DNA of 8,839 nucleotides from the NCBI GenBank assembly GCA_041687295.1, contig JAWLCG010000210.1:1-8839 (forward strand), given 5' to 3'. This stretch comes from JAWLCG01 sp041687295. Its GTDB lineage: Bacteria > Planctomycetota > Phycisphaerae > SM23-33 > FEN-1343. Position numbers and translations under genes: made by a program. Numbering within the stretch: position 1 is the stretch's first letter; every line of letters begins with the position of its first letter. The notes under the pieces are model-generated. The model had not been told where the DNA came from and made no database searches. It saw only the letters and a program-made list of their open reading frames with translations. This document shows positions 1 through 5,723 of this stretch, piece after piece.

Positions 1-15
1 TCTTCGAAGGCGAAG

Positions 16-60
16 ATGGGCCACAGAGGACACAGAGAACACAGAGGGAAGAAGCGCAGA
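16..60 (+). repeat. CACAGAG interspersed repeat, copy A1
   Basis: Starts ATGGGCCACAGAG and carries three CACAGAG heptamers at 22, 31 and 40, a strict 9-base period. Related copies lie at 4327-4377 (opposite strand), 5620-5664 (same strand) and 5918-5950 (opposite strand, degenerate). Read from its ATG it gives a GHRGHRE-type peptide, which I regard as a by-product of the repeat and not as a gene. Confidence 0.85.
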
Positions 61-76
61 GGCGTTCAGAGATTCA

Positions 77-162
77 GTAGGGCGGGCCCTGGCCCGCCGG
101 CGAGGGCGCGGGGCTCCAGCGTGGCGCCTCACGCCCCCGCGGCGGGCCAGGGCCCGCCCTAC
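77..162. repeat. Long perfect inverted repeat, copy C1 (23-bp arms)
   Basis: The arms at 77-99 and 140-162 are exact reverse complements over 23 bases, beginning GTAGGGCGGG, with a 40-base loop. Each arm is itself nearly palindromic (GGCGGGCC-CT-GGCCCGCC). The loop contains GGCGCCAC-type sequence also found in the loop of the copy at 2872-2937. With the palindrome at 165-182 it forms a composite element downstream of deoC. It could act as an RNA hairpin at the deoC 3' end. It has no T-tract, so it is not a classical terminator. Confidence 0.9.
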
Positions 163-164
163 GA

Positions 165-182
165 CCCCGGGCATGCCGGGGG
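165..182. repeat. CCCCGGGCATGCC palindrome, copy P1
   Basis: An imperfect palindrome centred on GCATGC, 17 bases past the deoC stop. It matches the perfect 18-base palindrome at 2850-2867 and the copy at 8274-8290. Read on the minus strand, its flank CCATTGAG corresponds to the CCATATAG flank of the other two copies, and the GTAGGGCGGG inverted repeat follows as it does at 2872. Confidence 0.8.
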
Positions 183-198
183 CTCAATGGAGAGAGGG

Positions 199-885
199 CT
201 AGGAAATGCCCAGGCGCTGCTTGGCGCTCTCGAGCATGTCGACGGTTCGGCTGGCGCCGACGCGGGTGACGCCCAGGGCGCGGACCTCCAGCAGATTGTC
301 CAGGCTCCGCACGCCGCCGGCGGCCTTGATCTGCACGTGGGCGGGCGACTGCTGACGCATGAGGCGCAGGTCCTCGATCGTCGCCCCGCCGCTGCCGTAG
401 CCGGTGCTCGTCTTGACCCAGTCGGCCCCCAACTCGCCGCAGATCTGGCAGAGGCGGACCTTGTGGTCGGTCTGCAGGTAGCAGTTCTCGAAGATGACCT
501 TGACCTTCTGCCCGGCGTCGTGGGTGACGTCGATGACCGCGCCGATGTCCTGGCGGACGTACTCCCAGTCGCCGCTGAGGACCTTGGAGATGTTGACGAC
601 CATATCGAGCTCCTGGCCGCCGTCGGCGAGGGCCTGGCGGGCCTCGGCGACCTTGATGGCCGTCGTGTGTCCGCCGTGCGGAAAGCCGATCGTCGTGCTG
701 GCCATCACGGTCGAGCCGCTCAGCAGGTCGCTGCACCGCTTGAGGGAGTACGGCAGGATGCAGACGCTGGCGACATCGTAGGCCAGGGCCACCCGGCAGC
801 CCTTCTCCAGCTCCTCGTCGATGAGGGTGGGGTTGAGCAGGGAGTGGTCGATCATCTTGGCGATGTCCTGGTAGGTGTAGTCCAT
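199..885 (-). CDS. deoC: Deoxyribose-phosphate aldolase (DERA)
   Basis: A 228-residue protein, about the usual length for bacterial DERA, a cytosolic class I aldolase that splits 2-deoxyribose 5-phosphate into glyceraldehyde 3-phosphate and acetaldehyde in deoxynucleoside breakdown. The Schiff-base lysine motif VKTSTGYGSGGAT is present (Lys158), as are the second active-site lysine in IKAAGG (Lys187) and the Asp of ELDMVVN (Asp94). An upstream ATG in frame at 948 would add 21 residues unlike the family. The ATG at 885 is preferred because GAGGAG lies just upstream and the product begins MDYTYQDIAKMIDHSLL, as DERAs do. It is divergent from the SGNH esterase gene, with a good promoter at 1015-1042. 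No other deo gene is in view, so it appears monocistronic. The stop is TAG, followed 17 bases later by a palindromic repeat. Confidence 0.96.
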   Translation of the reverse strand: MDYTYQDIAKMIDHSLLNPTLIDEELEKGCRVALAYDVASVCILPYSLKRCSDLLSGSTVMASTTIGFPHGGHTTAIKVAEARQALADGGQELDMVVNISKVLSGDWEYVRQDIGAVIDVTHDAGQKVKVIFENCYLQTDHKVRLCQICGELGADWVKTSTGYGSGGATIEDLRLMRQQSPAHVQIKAAGGVRSLDNLLEVRALGVTRVGASRTVDMLESAKQRLGIS

Positions 886-1014
886 GGTCTCCTCGGGGTT
901 GGCGGTACGGCGGCTCGGGCAGGCCGGCCAGCCCTGCCGGGGTCGCACGGGCGGAACAGGGGCTCGGCGACGGCAACGACGGGAACGGGGCCGGACAAAT
1001 GGCCTCCACCGCCG

Positions 1015-1042
1015 GTTATACTCCCTGGCCGGGCCGCGTCAA
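1015..1042 (-). promoter_or_regulatory. Probable sigma-70-type promoter of deoC
   Basis: On the minus strand, TTGACG (1042-1037) and TATAAC (1020-1015) are separated by 16 bases; each matches five of six consensus positions. Transcription would begin near 1008, giving a leader of about 120 bases before the deoC ATG. The same bases read TATACT on the plus strand (1017-1022), so weak activity towards the esterase gene is possible. Confidence 0.6.
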
Positions 1043-1060
1043 GCGCCGAGTGGCCCGCCG

Positions 1061-1089
1061 TTGCCCCCGCCGCGCTGCGGCGGTAGAAT
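1061..1089 (+). promoter_or_regulatory. Probable promoter of the SGNH esterase gene
   Basis: TTGCCC (1061-1066), a 17-base spacer and TAGAAT (1084-1089, five of six consensus positions) predict a start near 1096 and a leader of about 47 bases. The ribosome-binding site AAGGAG at 1131-1136 then precedes the ATG at 1143. The GC-rich surroundings make the AT-rich -10 stand out. Confidence 0.5.
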
Positions 1090-1142
1090 CGCGTGCGTCC
1101 GGCCCGGTGCCGGGCCCCTCGCCGCTGTCCAAGGAGAAGCCC

Positions 1143-1916
1143 ATGCAAGCCTCGCTGCTCGCCCTGATCGTCCCGTTGCTGCTGAGCCCGGTCCTCCTGG
1201 CCGCCGACGGGCCCGCCAGCGAACCCGCCACCCAGCCGGCCGGGCCGCTGCGGATCGTCGCCATCGGCGACTCGATCACCCAGGGCCGCCAGGGCGGCGG
1301 CCAGCACAAGCCCACCTTCAGCTGGCGCTACCCGCTGTGGAAGATGCTCGTCGACGCGGACGCCCACGTCGACTTCGTCGGCTCGCTGAAGGTCGGCTTC
1401 AACGGCGACCCCGACTGGGCCGACTACAAGGGCCAGAGCTTCGACCGCGACCACGAGGGCCACTGGGGCTGGACCACCGCGGCCATCGCCGACAAGCTCC
1501 CCGGCTGGCTGGAGGGCTACACCCCCGACGTCGCGATGATCCTGCTGGGCAGCAACGACAAGGAAAAGGACACCACCCTCGAGCCCACCGTCAAGGCCAT
1601 GACCGACATCATCACCGCCCTGCGGAAGAAGAACCCCCGCGTCGTCGTCCTGCTGGGCCAGACCTTCCAGGAGTGGAAGCCCTTCCCCGCCCTGCGCGAG
1701 GCGATGGTGAAGCTGGCCAAGGATCTCAACACCGAGGCCTCGCCCGTGGTCATCGTCGACCACTCCCCCGGCTGGGTCAGCAAGCCCGACGCCCCCGGCA
1801 CGCACACCGTCGACTGGGTGCACCCCAACGTCGCCGGCGACGAGAAGCTGGCCAAAAACTGGTTCAAGGCCCTCAAGCCCTACCTGCGGCACAAGCCCCA
1901 GGCAGCCCGGCAGTAG
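1143..1916 (+). CDS. Secreted SGNH/GDSL-family esterase (CE3-like)
   Basis: A 257-residue protein with an N-terminal export signal: about 17 hydrophobic residues (4-20), then AADGPAS, a likely cleavage region, then a Pro/Thr-rich linker to about residue 35. SGNH landmarks follow in order: GDSIT with nucleophile Ser44, the HEGHWGW segment at 104-110, GSND with Asn138, and DWVH with Asp224 and His227 completing the catalytic set. The HEGxxGW plus GSND arrangement resembles carbohydrate esterase family 3 acetylxylan esterases, so deacetylation of an extracellular polysaccharide is the best guess; the substrate is not shown by the sequence. The ATG at 1143 follows AAGGAG by six bases. A longer in-frame start at 999 would put 48 arginine-rich residues before the signal peptide and is rejected. 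Convergent with hisF; monocistronic. Confidence 0.9.
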   Translation: MQASLLALIVPLLLSPVLLAADGPASEPATQPAGPLRIVAIGDSITQGRQGGGQHKPTFSWRYPLWKMLVDADAHVDFVGSLKVGFNGDPDWADYKGQSFDRDHEGHWGWTTAAIADKLPGWLEGYTPDVAMILLGSNDKEKDTTLEPTVKAMTDIITALRKKNPRVVVLLGQTFQEWKPFPALREAMVKLAKDLNTEASPVVIVDHSPGWVSKPDAPGTHTVDWVHPNVAGDEKLAKNWFKALKPYLRHKPQAARQ

Positions 1917-1923
1917 GCCAACG

Positions 1924-1938
1924 GGCCCCGCAGGGGCC
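1924..1938. terminator. GC hairpin between convergent genes
   Basis: GGCCCC (1924-1929), loop GCA and GGGGCC (1933-1938) form a perfect six-base-pair stem filling most of the 24-base gap between the convergent stops at 1916 and 1941. The symmetric position suits a bidirectional 3'-end or blocking structure. There is no T-tract on either strand, so intrinsic termination is uncertain. Confidence 0.45.
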
Positions 1939-1940
1939 GC

Positions 1941-2717
1941 CTACGACCGCCCGCTCTCCAGCACGGCCACGCCGTTCTCGCGGAGGTACTGCTTGAGCTG
2001 GGCGATGCCGATCAGGCCGAAGTGGAACACCGACGCCGCCAGCAGCACCGTCGCGCCGGCCTGGACGGCCTCGAGGAAGTGCGTCAGCTCGCCCGCCCCG
2101 CCCGAGGCCACCACGTCGGCGCCGGTCGCGTCCTTGATGGCCCGGATGACCGGCAGGTCGTAGCCGGTGCGGGCGCCGTCGCCGGCCTTGCTGGTCGGCA
2201 GGATGGTCTGCACGCCGTAGCCGTCGATCGTGCGGGCGAACTCGACCGCGTCGGCCCCCGTCGCCGTCCGCCCGCCGTCGATGTACACCTCGTAGCCCGA
2301 GGGCATGGCCGGGTTCTGGTCGACGTCGATGGCCACCGTCACGCGGTTGGGGCCGAACTCCTTCATCAGGGCCGGCACCAGCTCGGGCTCGCGGAAGGCG
2401 GCGCTGCTGACGGAGACCTTGTCGGCGCCGGCCTCGAGCACCGCCGCCGCCGAGGCCACGTCGCGAATGCCCCCGCCGACGGTGAACGGCACGGTGGCCG
2501 CCTCGGCCACGCGGGCGACCACGTCCAGCAGCGTCCGCCGCCCCTCGACCGTGGCCGTGATGTCCAGCAGGGCCAGCTCGTCGGCGCCGGCCTCGCAGTA
2601 GGCCCGGGCGCTCTCGACGGGGTCGCCGGCGTCGCGGATGTCCACGAAGTGCACGCCCTTGACCACGCGACCATTCTGCATGTCCAGGCACGGCATGATG
2701 ACGACGGGCTTGCTCAC
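1941..2717 (-). CDS. hisF: Imidazole glycerol phosphate synthase subunit HisF (atypical)
   Basis: 258 residues, the normal HisF length. HisF is the cyclase half of IGP synthase; with HisH it converts PRFAR and ammonia to imidazole glycerol phosphate and AICAR in histidine synthesis. The catalytic aspartates are Asp12 (CLDMQNGRVVKG) and Asp131 (VAIDVDQNP). GGGIRD at 81-86, the GADK segment with Lys100 and the C-terminal ASGGAG...LLAASVFHFG are typical of the family. It departs from Thermotoga HisF elsewhere: the gate residues Arg5 and Glu167 align with Val6 and Thr171, and the usual SxDRDGT loop reads SKAGDGA (176-182). The GTG start at 2717 is chosen because AAAGGAG lies about six bases upstream; an ATG at 2744 would add nine unrelated residues. 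No hisH or other his gene is nearby. Annotation as IGP synthase is likely, but a divergent subtype is possible. Confidence 0.92.
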   Translation of the reverse strand: MSKPVVIMPCLDMQNGRVVKGVHFVDIRDAGDPVESARAYCEAGADELALLDITATVEGRRTLLDVVARVAEAATVPFTVGGGIRDVASAAAVLEAGADKVSVSSAAFREPELVPALMKEFGPNRVTVAIDVDQNPAMPSGYEVYIDGGRTATGADAVEFARTIDGYGVQTILPTSKAGDGARTGYDLPVIRAIKDATGADVVASGGAGELTHFLEAVQAGATVLLAASVFHFGLIGIAQLKQYLRENGVAVLESGRS

Positions 2718-2791
2718 GGGCGGCTCCTTTGGACAGGGATCCACGCCGGTCGGCCCGGCCCACCGCCGGCGCCCGACCCGACACTCCCTGC

Positions 2792-2820
2792 CCTGTACCC
2801 GCCCAAGGCCGCCCTGTCAA
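2792..2820 (-). promoter_or_regulatory. Probable promoter of hisF
   Basis: On the minus strand a perfect TTGACA (2820-2815) is followed after 17 bases by TACAGG (2797-2792), a weak -10. The predicted start near 2785 leaves a leader of about 68 bases before the GTG start. The CCATATAG palindrome repeat begins 21 bases upstream of the -35, an arrangement also seen at metG. Confidence 0.5.
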
Positions 2821-2841
2821 CGCCGCACCGGCCAGCCCCGC

Positions 2842-2870
2842 CCATATAGCCCCGGGCATGCCCGGGGTCT
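2842..2870. repeat. CCATATAG-CCCCGGGCATGCCCGGGG palindrome, copy P2
   Basis: CCATATAG at 2842-2849 is followed by the perfect 18-base palindrome CCCCGGGCATGCCCGGGG (2850-2867) and TCT. The copy at 8266-8293 is identical except for one missing C. The element lies between the stop of the membrane-protein gene and the hisF promoter and is joined directly to the long inverted repeat at 2872-2937. Confidence 0.9.
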
Positions 2871-2871
2871 T

Positions 2872-2937
2872 GTAGGGCGGGCACGGCCCGCCGTCGATGA
2901 CGCCAGGCGCCACCTCGGCGGGCCGTGCCCGCCCTAC
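2872..2937. repeat. Long perfect inverted repeat, copy C2 (22-bp arms)
   Basis: The arms at 2872-2893 and 2916-2937 are exact reverse complements over 22 bases, with a 22-base loop. Outer arm sequence GTAGGGCGGGC is shared with copy C1 (77-162). The core differs (CACGGC here, CCCTGG there), yet both copies stay fully paired. The loop holds AGGCGCCAC, also present in the C1 loop. The right arm contains the TAG stop codon of the upstream minus-strand gene (2934-2936). Confidence 0.92.
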
Positions 2938-4067
2938 GCGTGGTCCAGCAGCGGCACGCCGAGCAGCTTGGCCAGGCGACGGGCGTCGGCGTACAGGGCG
3001 GGTTGTTTGGAATGACTGGTCAGGTTGGCGCGACGGGGGAACTGGTCCGGCTCGGTCCGAAGCACGACGTTCAACTCCGTTGCGCCGGCGGTGGCCCCGC
3101 CGCAGACCTGCACGGCCAGCACCGCCGACAGTGGCAGCCCCTCGGCCCGGGCAGCGGGGCCGAACTTCCGCCGGCCCGTCCACAGCCGGCCCTGGAGCGT
3201 GTCGAACGTGACCCGCCGCCGGCCGAACCAGTCCGTCATGCCCAGCACGCCGATCGTGATGAACAGGCCACCCAGCCCAGCGATGAACACGACGCCCCCC
3301 CAGTGACTGCTGTCCTCGACCAGAGCGGGCAGAGCCTCACGCATCTCCGCGGCCAGGGCGATGGAGCCTACGATGGCAAAGGCGGAGAAGAACAGCTGAC
3401 TGCGCAGCGTCCCACGCAGCTGCAGCACACCGGGCCGAAGCTCCACGATCTTGTGGGAACGGAAATTGCCGGTGCCAGCCGCTGTGGACCGGCGGGATAT
3501 GTACTCCAGAATTTCCTCATCGCCGATATCGGGCCGGACCCGCCACCAGGCCGCGATCAGCTCCCGCAGCAGGCGCAGGGGGGTCGCCACGTCGCGCAGG
3601 CTGACGAAGCCTTCGCTCGCGAGGTGCGACCCGAACCGGATGTTGTGCCACCACACCGTCAGCTCGCTGAGACCCTCAGGGGGGTAGTACGCCCTTCGGC
3701 CGCGCAGGCCCACCCGCATGATGATCGCCCGGCGGCCGGTGATGGCGTAGACCGCCTGGCGGGCCCGCCACGCCGCCAGCGGGACAATCGCCAGCAACGC
3801 CAGCCCCGCCAGCATGAACGCCAGCGTGGCCAGCAGACCCTCCTTCGGTATGGGCTCGCCCCTGGAGAGCGACTCCAGTAGCGGCCCCAGGGGGAGGGAG
3901 ATAAGCAGCAGGCCGAACAGCCCAAAGGGAGAACACTCCAGCACCGCCCGCCACGGCGCGGGCCGATCGACCCAGACCAGTTGTTCGTCGGCGTCCAGCG
4001 CGCCCAGCAGGGGCTCGCGGAGGCGCCGGGGCAGGCGGCTGGGGTCGGCGTGGGTGGCTTCAGACAT
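2934..4067 (-). CDS. Four-helix membrane protein with bacterial PH-like domain
   Basis: 377 residues with no assigned function. Visible order: a charged N-terminus (1-47), two hydrophobic helices at about 48-66 and 78-100, a stretch beginning YAITGRRAIIMR (107-118) that looks like the first strands of a bacterial PH (bPH2-type) domain, two further helices at about 224-240 and 256-277, then a second soluble segment starting RRRVTFDTLQGRLW and ending in a DARRLAKLLGVPLLDH helix. The helix pair plus beta-rich segment pattern occurs twice, suggesting an internal duplication or two-domain fusion. The start ATG at 4067 has a GGGGAG-like site about ten bases upstream. A zinc-ribbon frame ends 24 bases before it, so they may be cotranscribed. 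The TAG stop lies inside a repeat arm (2916-2937). The protein is probably in the inner membrane; bPH proteins have no general known activity. Confidence 0.85.
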   Translation of the reverse strand: MSEATHADPSRLPRRLREPLLGALDADEQLVWVDRPAPWRAVLECSPFGLFGLLLISLPLGPLLESLSRGEPIPKEGLLATLAFMLAGLALLAIVPLAAWRARQAVYAITGRRAIIMRVGLRGRRAYYPPEGLSELTVWWHNIRFGSHLASEGFVSLRDVATPLRLLRELIAAWWRVRPDIGDEEILEYISRRSTAAGTGNFRSHKIVELRPGVLQLRGTLRSQLFFSAFAIVGSIALAAEMREALPALVEDSSHWGGVVFIAGLGGLFITIGVLGMTDWFGRRRVTFDTLQGRLWTGRRKFGPAARAEGLPLSAVLAVQVCGGATAGATELNVVLRTEPDQFPRRANLTSHSKQPALYADARRLAKLLGVPLLDHA

Positions 4068-4091
4068 TACTGCGTCTCCCCTGTCATTCGT

Positions 4092-4292
4092 CTACCGCAG
4101 CTGGGCTCCGCAGTGGCGGCAGGTGCCGCGGAAGTCTCGGCCGAGGGGCTGGTTGCAGGCCGGGCAGCGGTGGCTGACCAAGGCCACCGCCCAGCCGCAC
4201 CAGCCCAGCCAAAGCGGCGTCGTTGCCGCCGCACTCCATACTGCCGGCGTTTCGCCGGGCGGCTTCGGCGTGGCTGCAAACGCCGCAGCCAC
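4092..4292 (-). CDS. Small zinc-ribbon protein, 5' end uncertain or replaced by repeat
   Basis: The last 24 residues form a clear zinc ribbon: CPAC at 43-46 and CRHC at 58-61 with a basic-polar loop between, ending GAQLR. Before it is a short Trp-rich hydrophobic stretch (about 27-40) that could be a membrane anchor. The first 28 residues are encoded by interspersed repeat DNA (arm at 4207-4240 and hairpin at 4270-4301), and the ATG itself lies in the hairpin. The true start may be elsewhere; GTG at 4187 would give 31 residues, but no good ribosome-binding site is visible. The stop lies 24 bases before the membrane-protein start, consistent with a two-gene unit. It may be the surviving 3' end of a gene truncated by repeat insertion. 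Confidence 0.4.
   Translation of the reverse strand: MAAAFAATPKPPGETPAVWSAAATTPLWLGWCGWAVALVSHRCPACNQPLGRDFRGTCRHCGAQLR
4207..4240. repeat. AGCCAAAGCGGCGTC repeat arm, copy D1
   Basis: Thirty-four bases beginning AGCCAAAGCGGCGTC and ending GCCGCCGCACTCCATA. The arm at 8447-8480 matches except in the central trinucleotide region (GTTG against AAAG), and the reverse complement matches the arm at 8342-8373. Here only one arm is present, on the other side of the shared GTGGCT hairpin than the matching arm at 8447. Confidence 0.85.
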
Positions 4293-4301
4293 GGCACCCG
4301 G
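4270..4301. repeat. GTGGCTGC hairpin repeat, copy H1
   Basis: GTGGCTGC (4270-4277), loop AAACGCC and GCAGCCAC (4285-4292) form a perfect eight-pair stem, followed by GGCACCCGG. Copy H3 at 8405-8434 has the same loop core with a G-C to A-T pair swap in the stem. A half copy in inverse orientation lies at 5696-5723. Confidence 0.85.
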
Positions 4302-4326
4302 ACGATATGCCCTTCCTCTTATGTCC

Positions 4327-4377
4327 TAAACCCCTCTGCGTCTTTTCTCTGTGCTCTCTGTGTCCTCTGTGGCCCAT
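4327..4377 (-). repeat. CACAGAG interspersed repeat, copy A2
   Basis: On the minus strand this starts ATGGGCC at 4377 and has three CACAGAG units at a 9-base period (plus-strand CTCTGTG at 4347, 4356 and 4365). It abuts the B1 hairpin element on one side and leads into hairpin H1 on the other, making the composite described in the findings. Confidence 0.85.
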
Positions 4378-4380
4378 TCC

Positions 4381-4420
4381 CTCTTCGCTGCCGGGCCTCG
4401 CTGCGCTCGACCCGGCCTAC
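4381..4420 (-). repeat. GTAGGCCGGGTCGAGC hairpin element, copy B1, at pilT-like 3' end
   Basis: On the transcript strand of the upstream gene it begins GTAGGCCGGGTC and closes with GGCCCGGC, an eight-pair stem counting one U-G pair, with an 11-base loop. It starts one base after that gene's TAG stop. A near-identical copy (B2) is at 5961-5998, also at a gene end and in the same orientation. It may serve as a 3'-end RNA hairpin; no T-tract follows. Confidence 0.85.
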
Positions 4421-4421
4421 G

Positions 4422-5516
4422 CTACCGCACCAGGCCTCGGCCACTGTCGCGGGTGGTCAGGCCGCGGAGGACCATGTCCAGGGCCTCGGGGTGGCTGCTG
4501 AGGCGTTTGGCCTCGTCCTCCTTGATCCGCTTGGCGCGGAACAGCTCGGCCAGGTGGTTGTCGAAGGTCTGCATGCCCTCGTCACGGTTGTTCATCGCCT
4601 GCAGCAGGCCGTCGTATCGGCCCTCGAGGATGCATTTGCGGACCACGGCCGTGCCGCGGAGGATCTCGACGGCGGGGATCAGCCCACCCTTGAGCTGCGG
4701 GTCGCACGAGCGGCCCAGGCGCTGGGCGATGACGGCGGCGAGGTTCAGCGAGAGCTGCTTGAGCAGGAAGGTGTGCTCCTCGTGCGGGAACATCGCGATG
4801 AGCCGTTCGATCGTCTGCCGCGCGTCGGCGGCGTGGACGGTGGCGAAGACGAGGTGGCCCGTGTCGGCCGCCCGCAGGGCCACGCGGATGCCGACGGCCT
4901 CGCGCAGCTCGCCGACCATGATCGCATCGGGGTCCTGCCGCAGCAGCTGGCGCAGGGCCTGCTCGTAGTCGGGCGTGTCGGCGCCGATCTCGATCTGCGA
5001 GATCAGGCTGCGGTCGGGCGTGTGGACGTACTCGATGGGGTCCTCGACGGTGAGGATGCGGGCCTTGCGCGTGCGGTTGATGTGCCCGATCATGGCCGCG
5101 ATGGTCGTGCTCTTGCCGCTGCTGGTCGTGCCGGCGACCAGCACCAGGCCGCGGGGCCGCTCGGCGATGGCCTGCAGTTGGGCGGGCAGGTTGAGCTCGT
5201 CGAAGCCCGGCACCGTCAGGCTCAGCCGGCGGATGGCCAGGGCGAGCTGGCCCTGCTGGCGAAAGACGTTCACGCGCAGGCGGGCGTCGCCGTAGCTGAC
5301 GGCCAGGTCGCACGAGCCCTTGCGCTGCAAATCGCGCCGGGCGACGGGGTGGATCACCGCGTCGACGAAGGCCTGCAGCTCCTCATCGGCCGGCGGGCCG
5401 GCGTCGAGGCGGTAGAGCTCCCCGCCGATCCGCAGGTGCGGAATGGCCCCGGCCTGCACGTGCAGATCGCTCGCCTGCCGCGCGATCATGGTCTCCAGCA
5501 GTGGTTCGATGCTCAT
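4422..5516 (-). CDS. pilT: PilT/PilU-family type IV pilus retraction ATPase
   Basis: 364 residues, normal for this hexameric cytoplasmic ATPase, which powers pilus retraction and twitching motility. The N-terminus (MSIEPLLETMIARQASDLHV) carries the family's ASDLH motif at 15-19. Walker A is GTTSSGKST (129-137, Lys135), the Asp box is TVEDPIEYVH (Glu158, Asp159), Walker B ends VGELR (Glu203), and the His box is GHLVFATVH (220-228). The region VVRKCILEGR (291-300) stands where PilT has its AIRNLIREGK-type motif, followed by GMQTFD as in PilT/PilU. PilT or PilU cannot be separated here. The ATG at 5516 matches where family proteins begin; the frame stays open to 5903, but that 129-codon extension reads through repeat DNA. 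No Shine-Dalgarno is visible and a promoter abuts the start, suggesting a leaderless mRNA. No other pil gene is in view. Confidence 0.93.
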   Translation of the reverse strand: MSIEPLLETMIARQASDLHVQAGAIPHLRIGGELYRLDAGPPADEELQAFVDAVIHPVARRDLQRKGSCDLAVSYGDARLRVNVFRQQGQLALAIRRLSLTVPGFDELNLPAQLQAIAERPRGLVLVAGTTSSGKSTTIAAMIGHINRTRKARILTVEDPIEYVHTPDRSLISQIEIGADTPDYEQALRQLLRQDPDAIMVGELREAVGIRVALRAADTGHLVFATVHAADARQTIERLIAMFPHEEHTFLLKQLSLNLAAVIAQRLGRSCDPQLKGGLIPAVEILRGTAVVRKCILEGRYDGLLQAMNNRDEGMQTFDNHLAELFRAKRIKEDEAKRLSSHPEALDMVLRGLTTRDSGRGLVR

Positions 5517-5523
5517 GGCCGCC

Positions 5524-5552
5524 AGTATAGACGCACCCCAGGGAAGGGCCAA
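5524..5552 (-). promoter_or_regulatory. Promoter abutting the pilT-like start (leaderless)
   Basis: On the minus strand TTGGCC (5552-5547), a 17-base spacer and TATACT (5529-5524, five of six consensus positions). Only seven bases (GGCGGCC) separate the -10 from the ATG at 5516, so the predicted first transcribed base falls at or within two bases of the start codon. There is no purine-rich ribosome-binding site. Confidence 0.55.
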
Positions 5553-5619
5553 GTGGATAGGATCAAGGCCCCAGCGGGCGCTCCAGAGCCCGGGGATCCT
5601 GAAAGAAGAAACAGCCCAG

Positions 5620-5664
5620 ATGGGCCACAGAGACACAGAGGACACAGAGAGAGGAAACACAGAG
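5620..5664 (+). repeat. CACAGAG interspersed repeat, copy A3
   Basis: Starts ATGGGCC at 5620; CACAGAG units begin at 5626, 5634, 5643 and 5658. It is inverted relative to copy A2 on the other side of the pilT-like gene and, like A2, is followed at a fixed distance by the GTGCCGTGGCTGC sequence (5696-5723). The 5517-5994 stretch that holds it contains no convincing gene. Confidence 0.85.
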
Positions 5665-5695
5665 GGTCCGGGAGTTTCGGAGTCAGACAAAGCGC

Positions 5696-5723
5696 CCGGG
5701 TGCCGTGGCTGCGGCGTTTGCAG
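5696..5723 (-). repeat. Half copy (H2) of the GTGGCTGC hairpin repeat
   Basis: Twenty-eight bases, reverse complement identical to 4274-4301. It carries one stem arm and the loop, but diverges after GCAG, so the second arm is incomplete and the hairpin cannot form fully. It marks the right edge of the inverted composite repeat. Confidence 0.85.

Noticed and set aside
16..60. CRISPR-like or tandem repeat array of CACAGAG
   Set aside because: Units are seven bases with two-base spacers and the copies are dispersed, unlike CRISPR repeats and spacers; no cas gene is present.
886..948. Longer deoC start at 948
   Set aside because: The added residues are unlike DERA, and the ATG at 885 has a GAGGAG site at good spacing.
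999..1142. Longer start for the SGNH esterase
   Set aside because: It would bury the signal peptide behind 48 arginine-rich residues; the 1143 ATG follows AAGGAG.
4084..4377. Possible 97-codon minus-strand gene beginning MGHRGHRE
   Set aside because: It is entirely composed of the interspersed repeats and overlaps the zinc-ribbon frame; the shared peptide is explained by repeat DNA.
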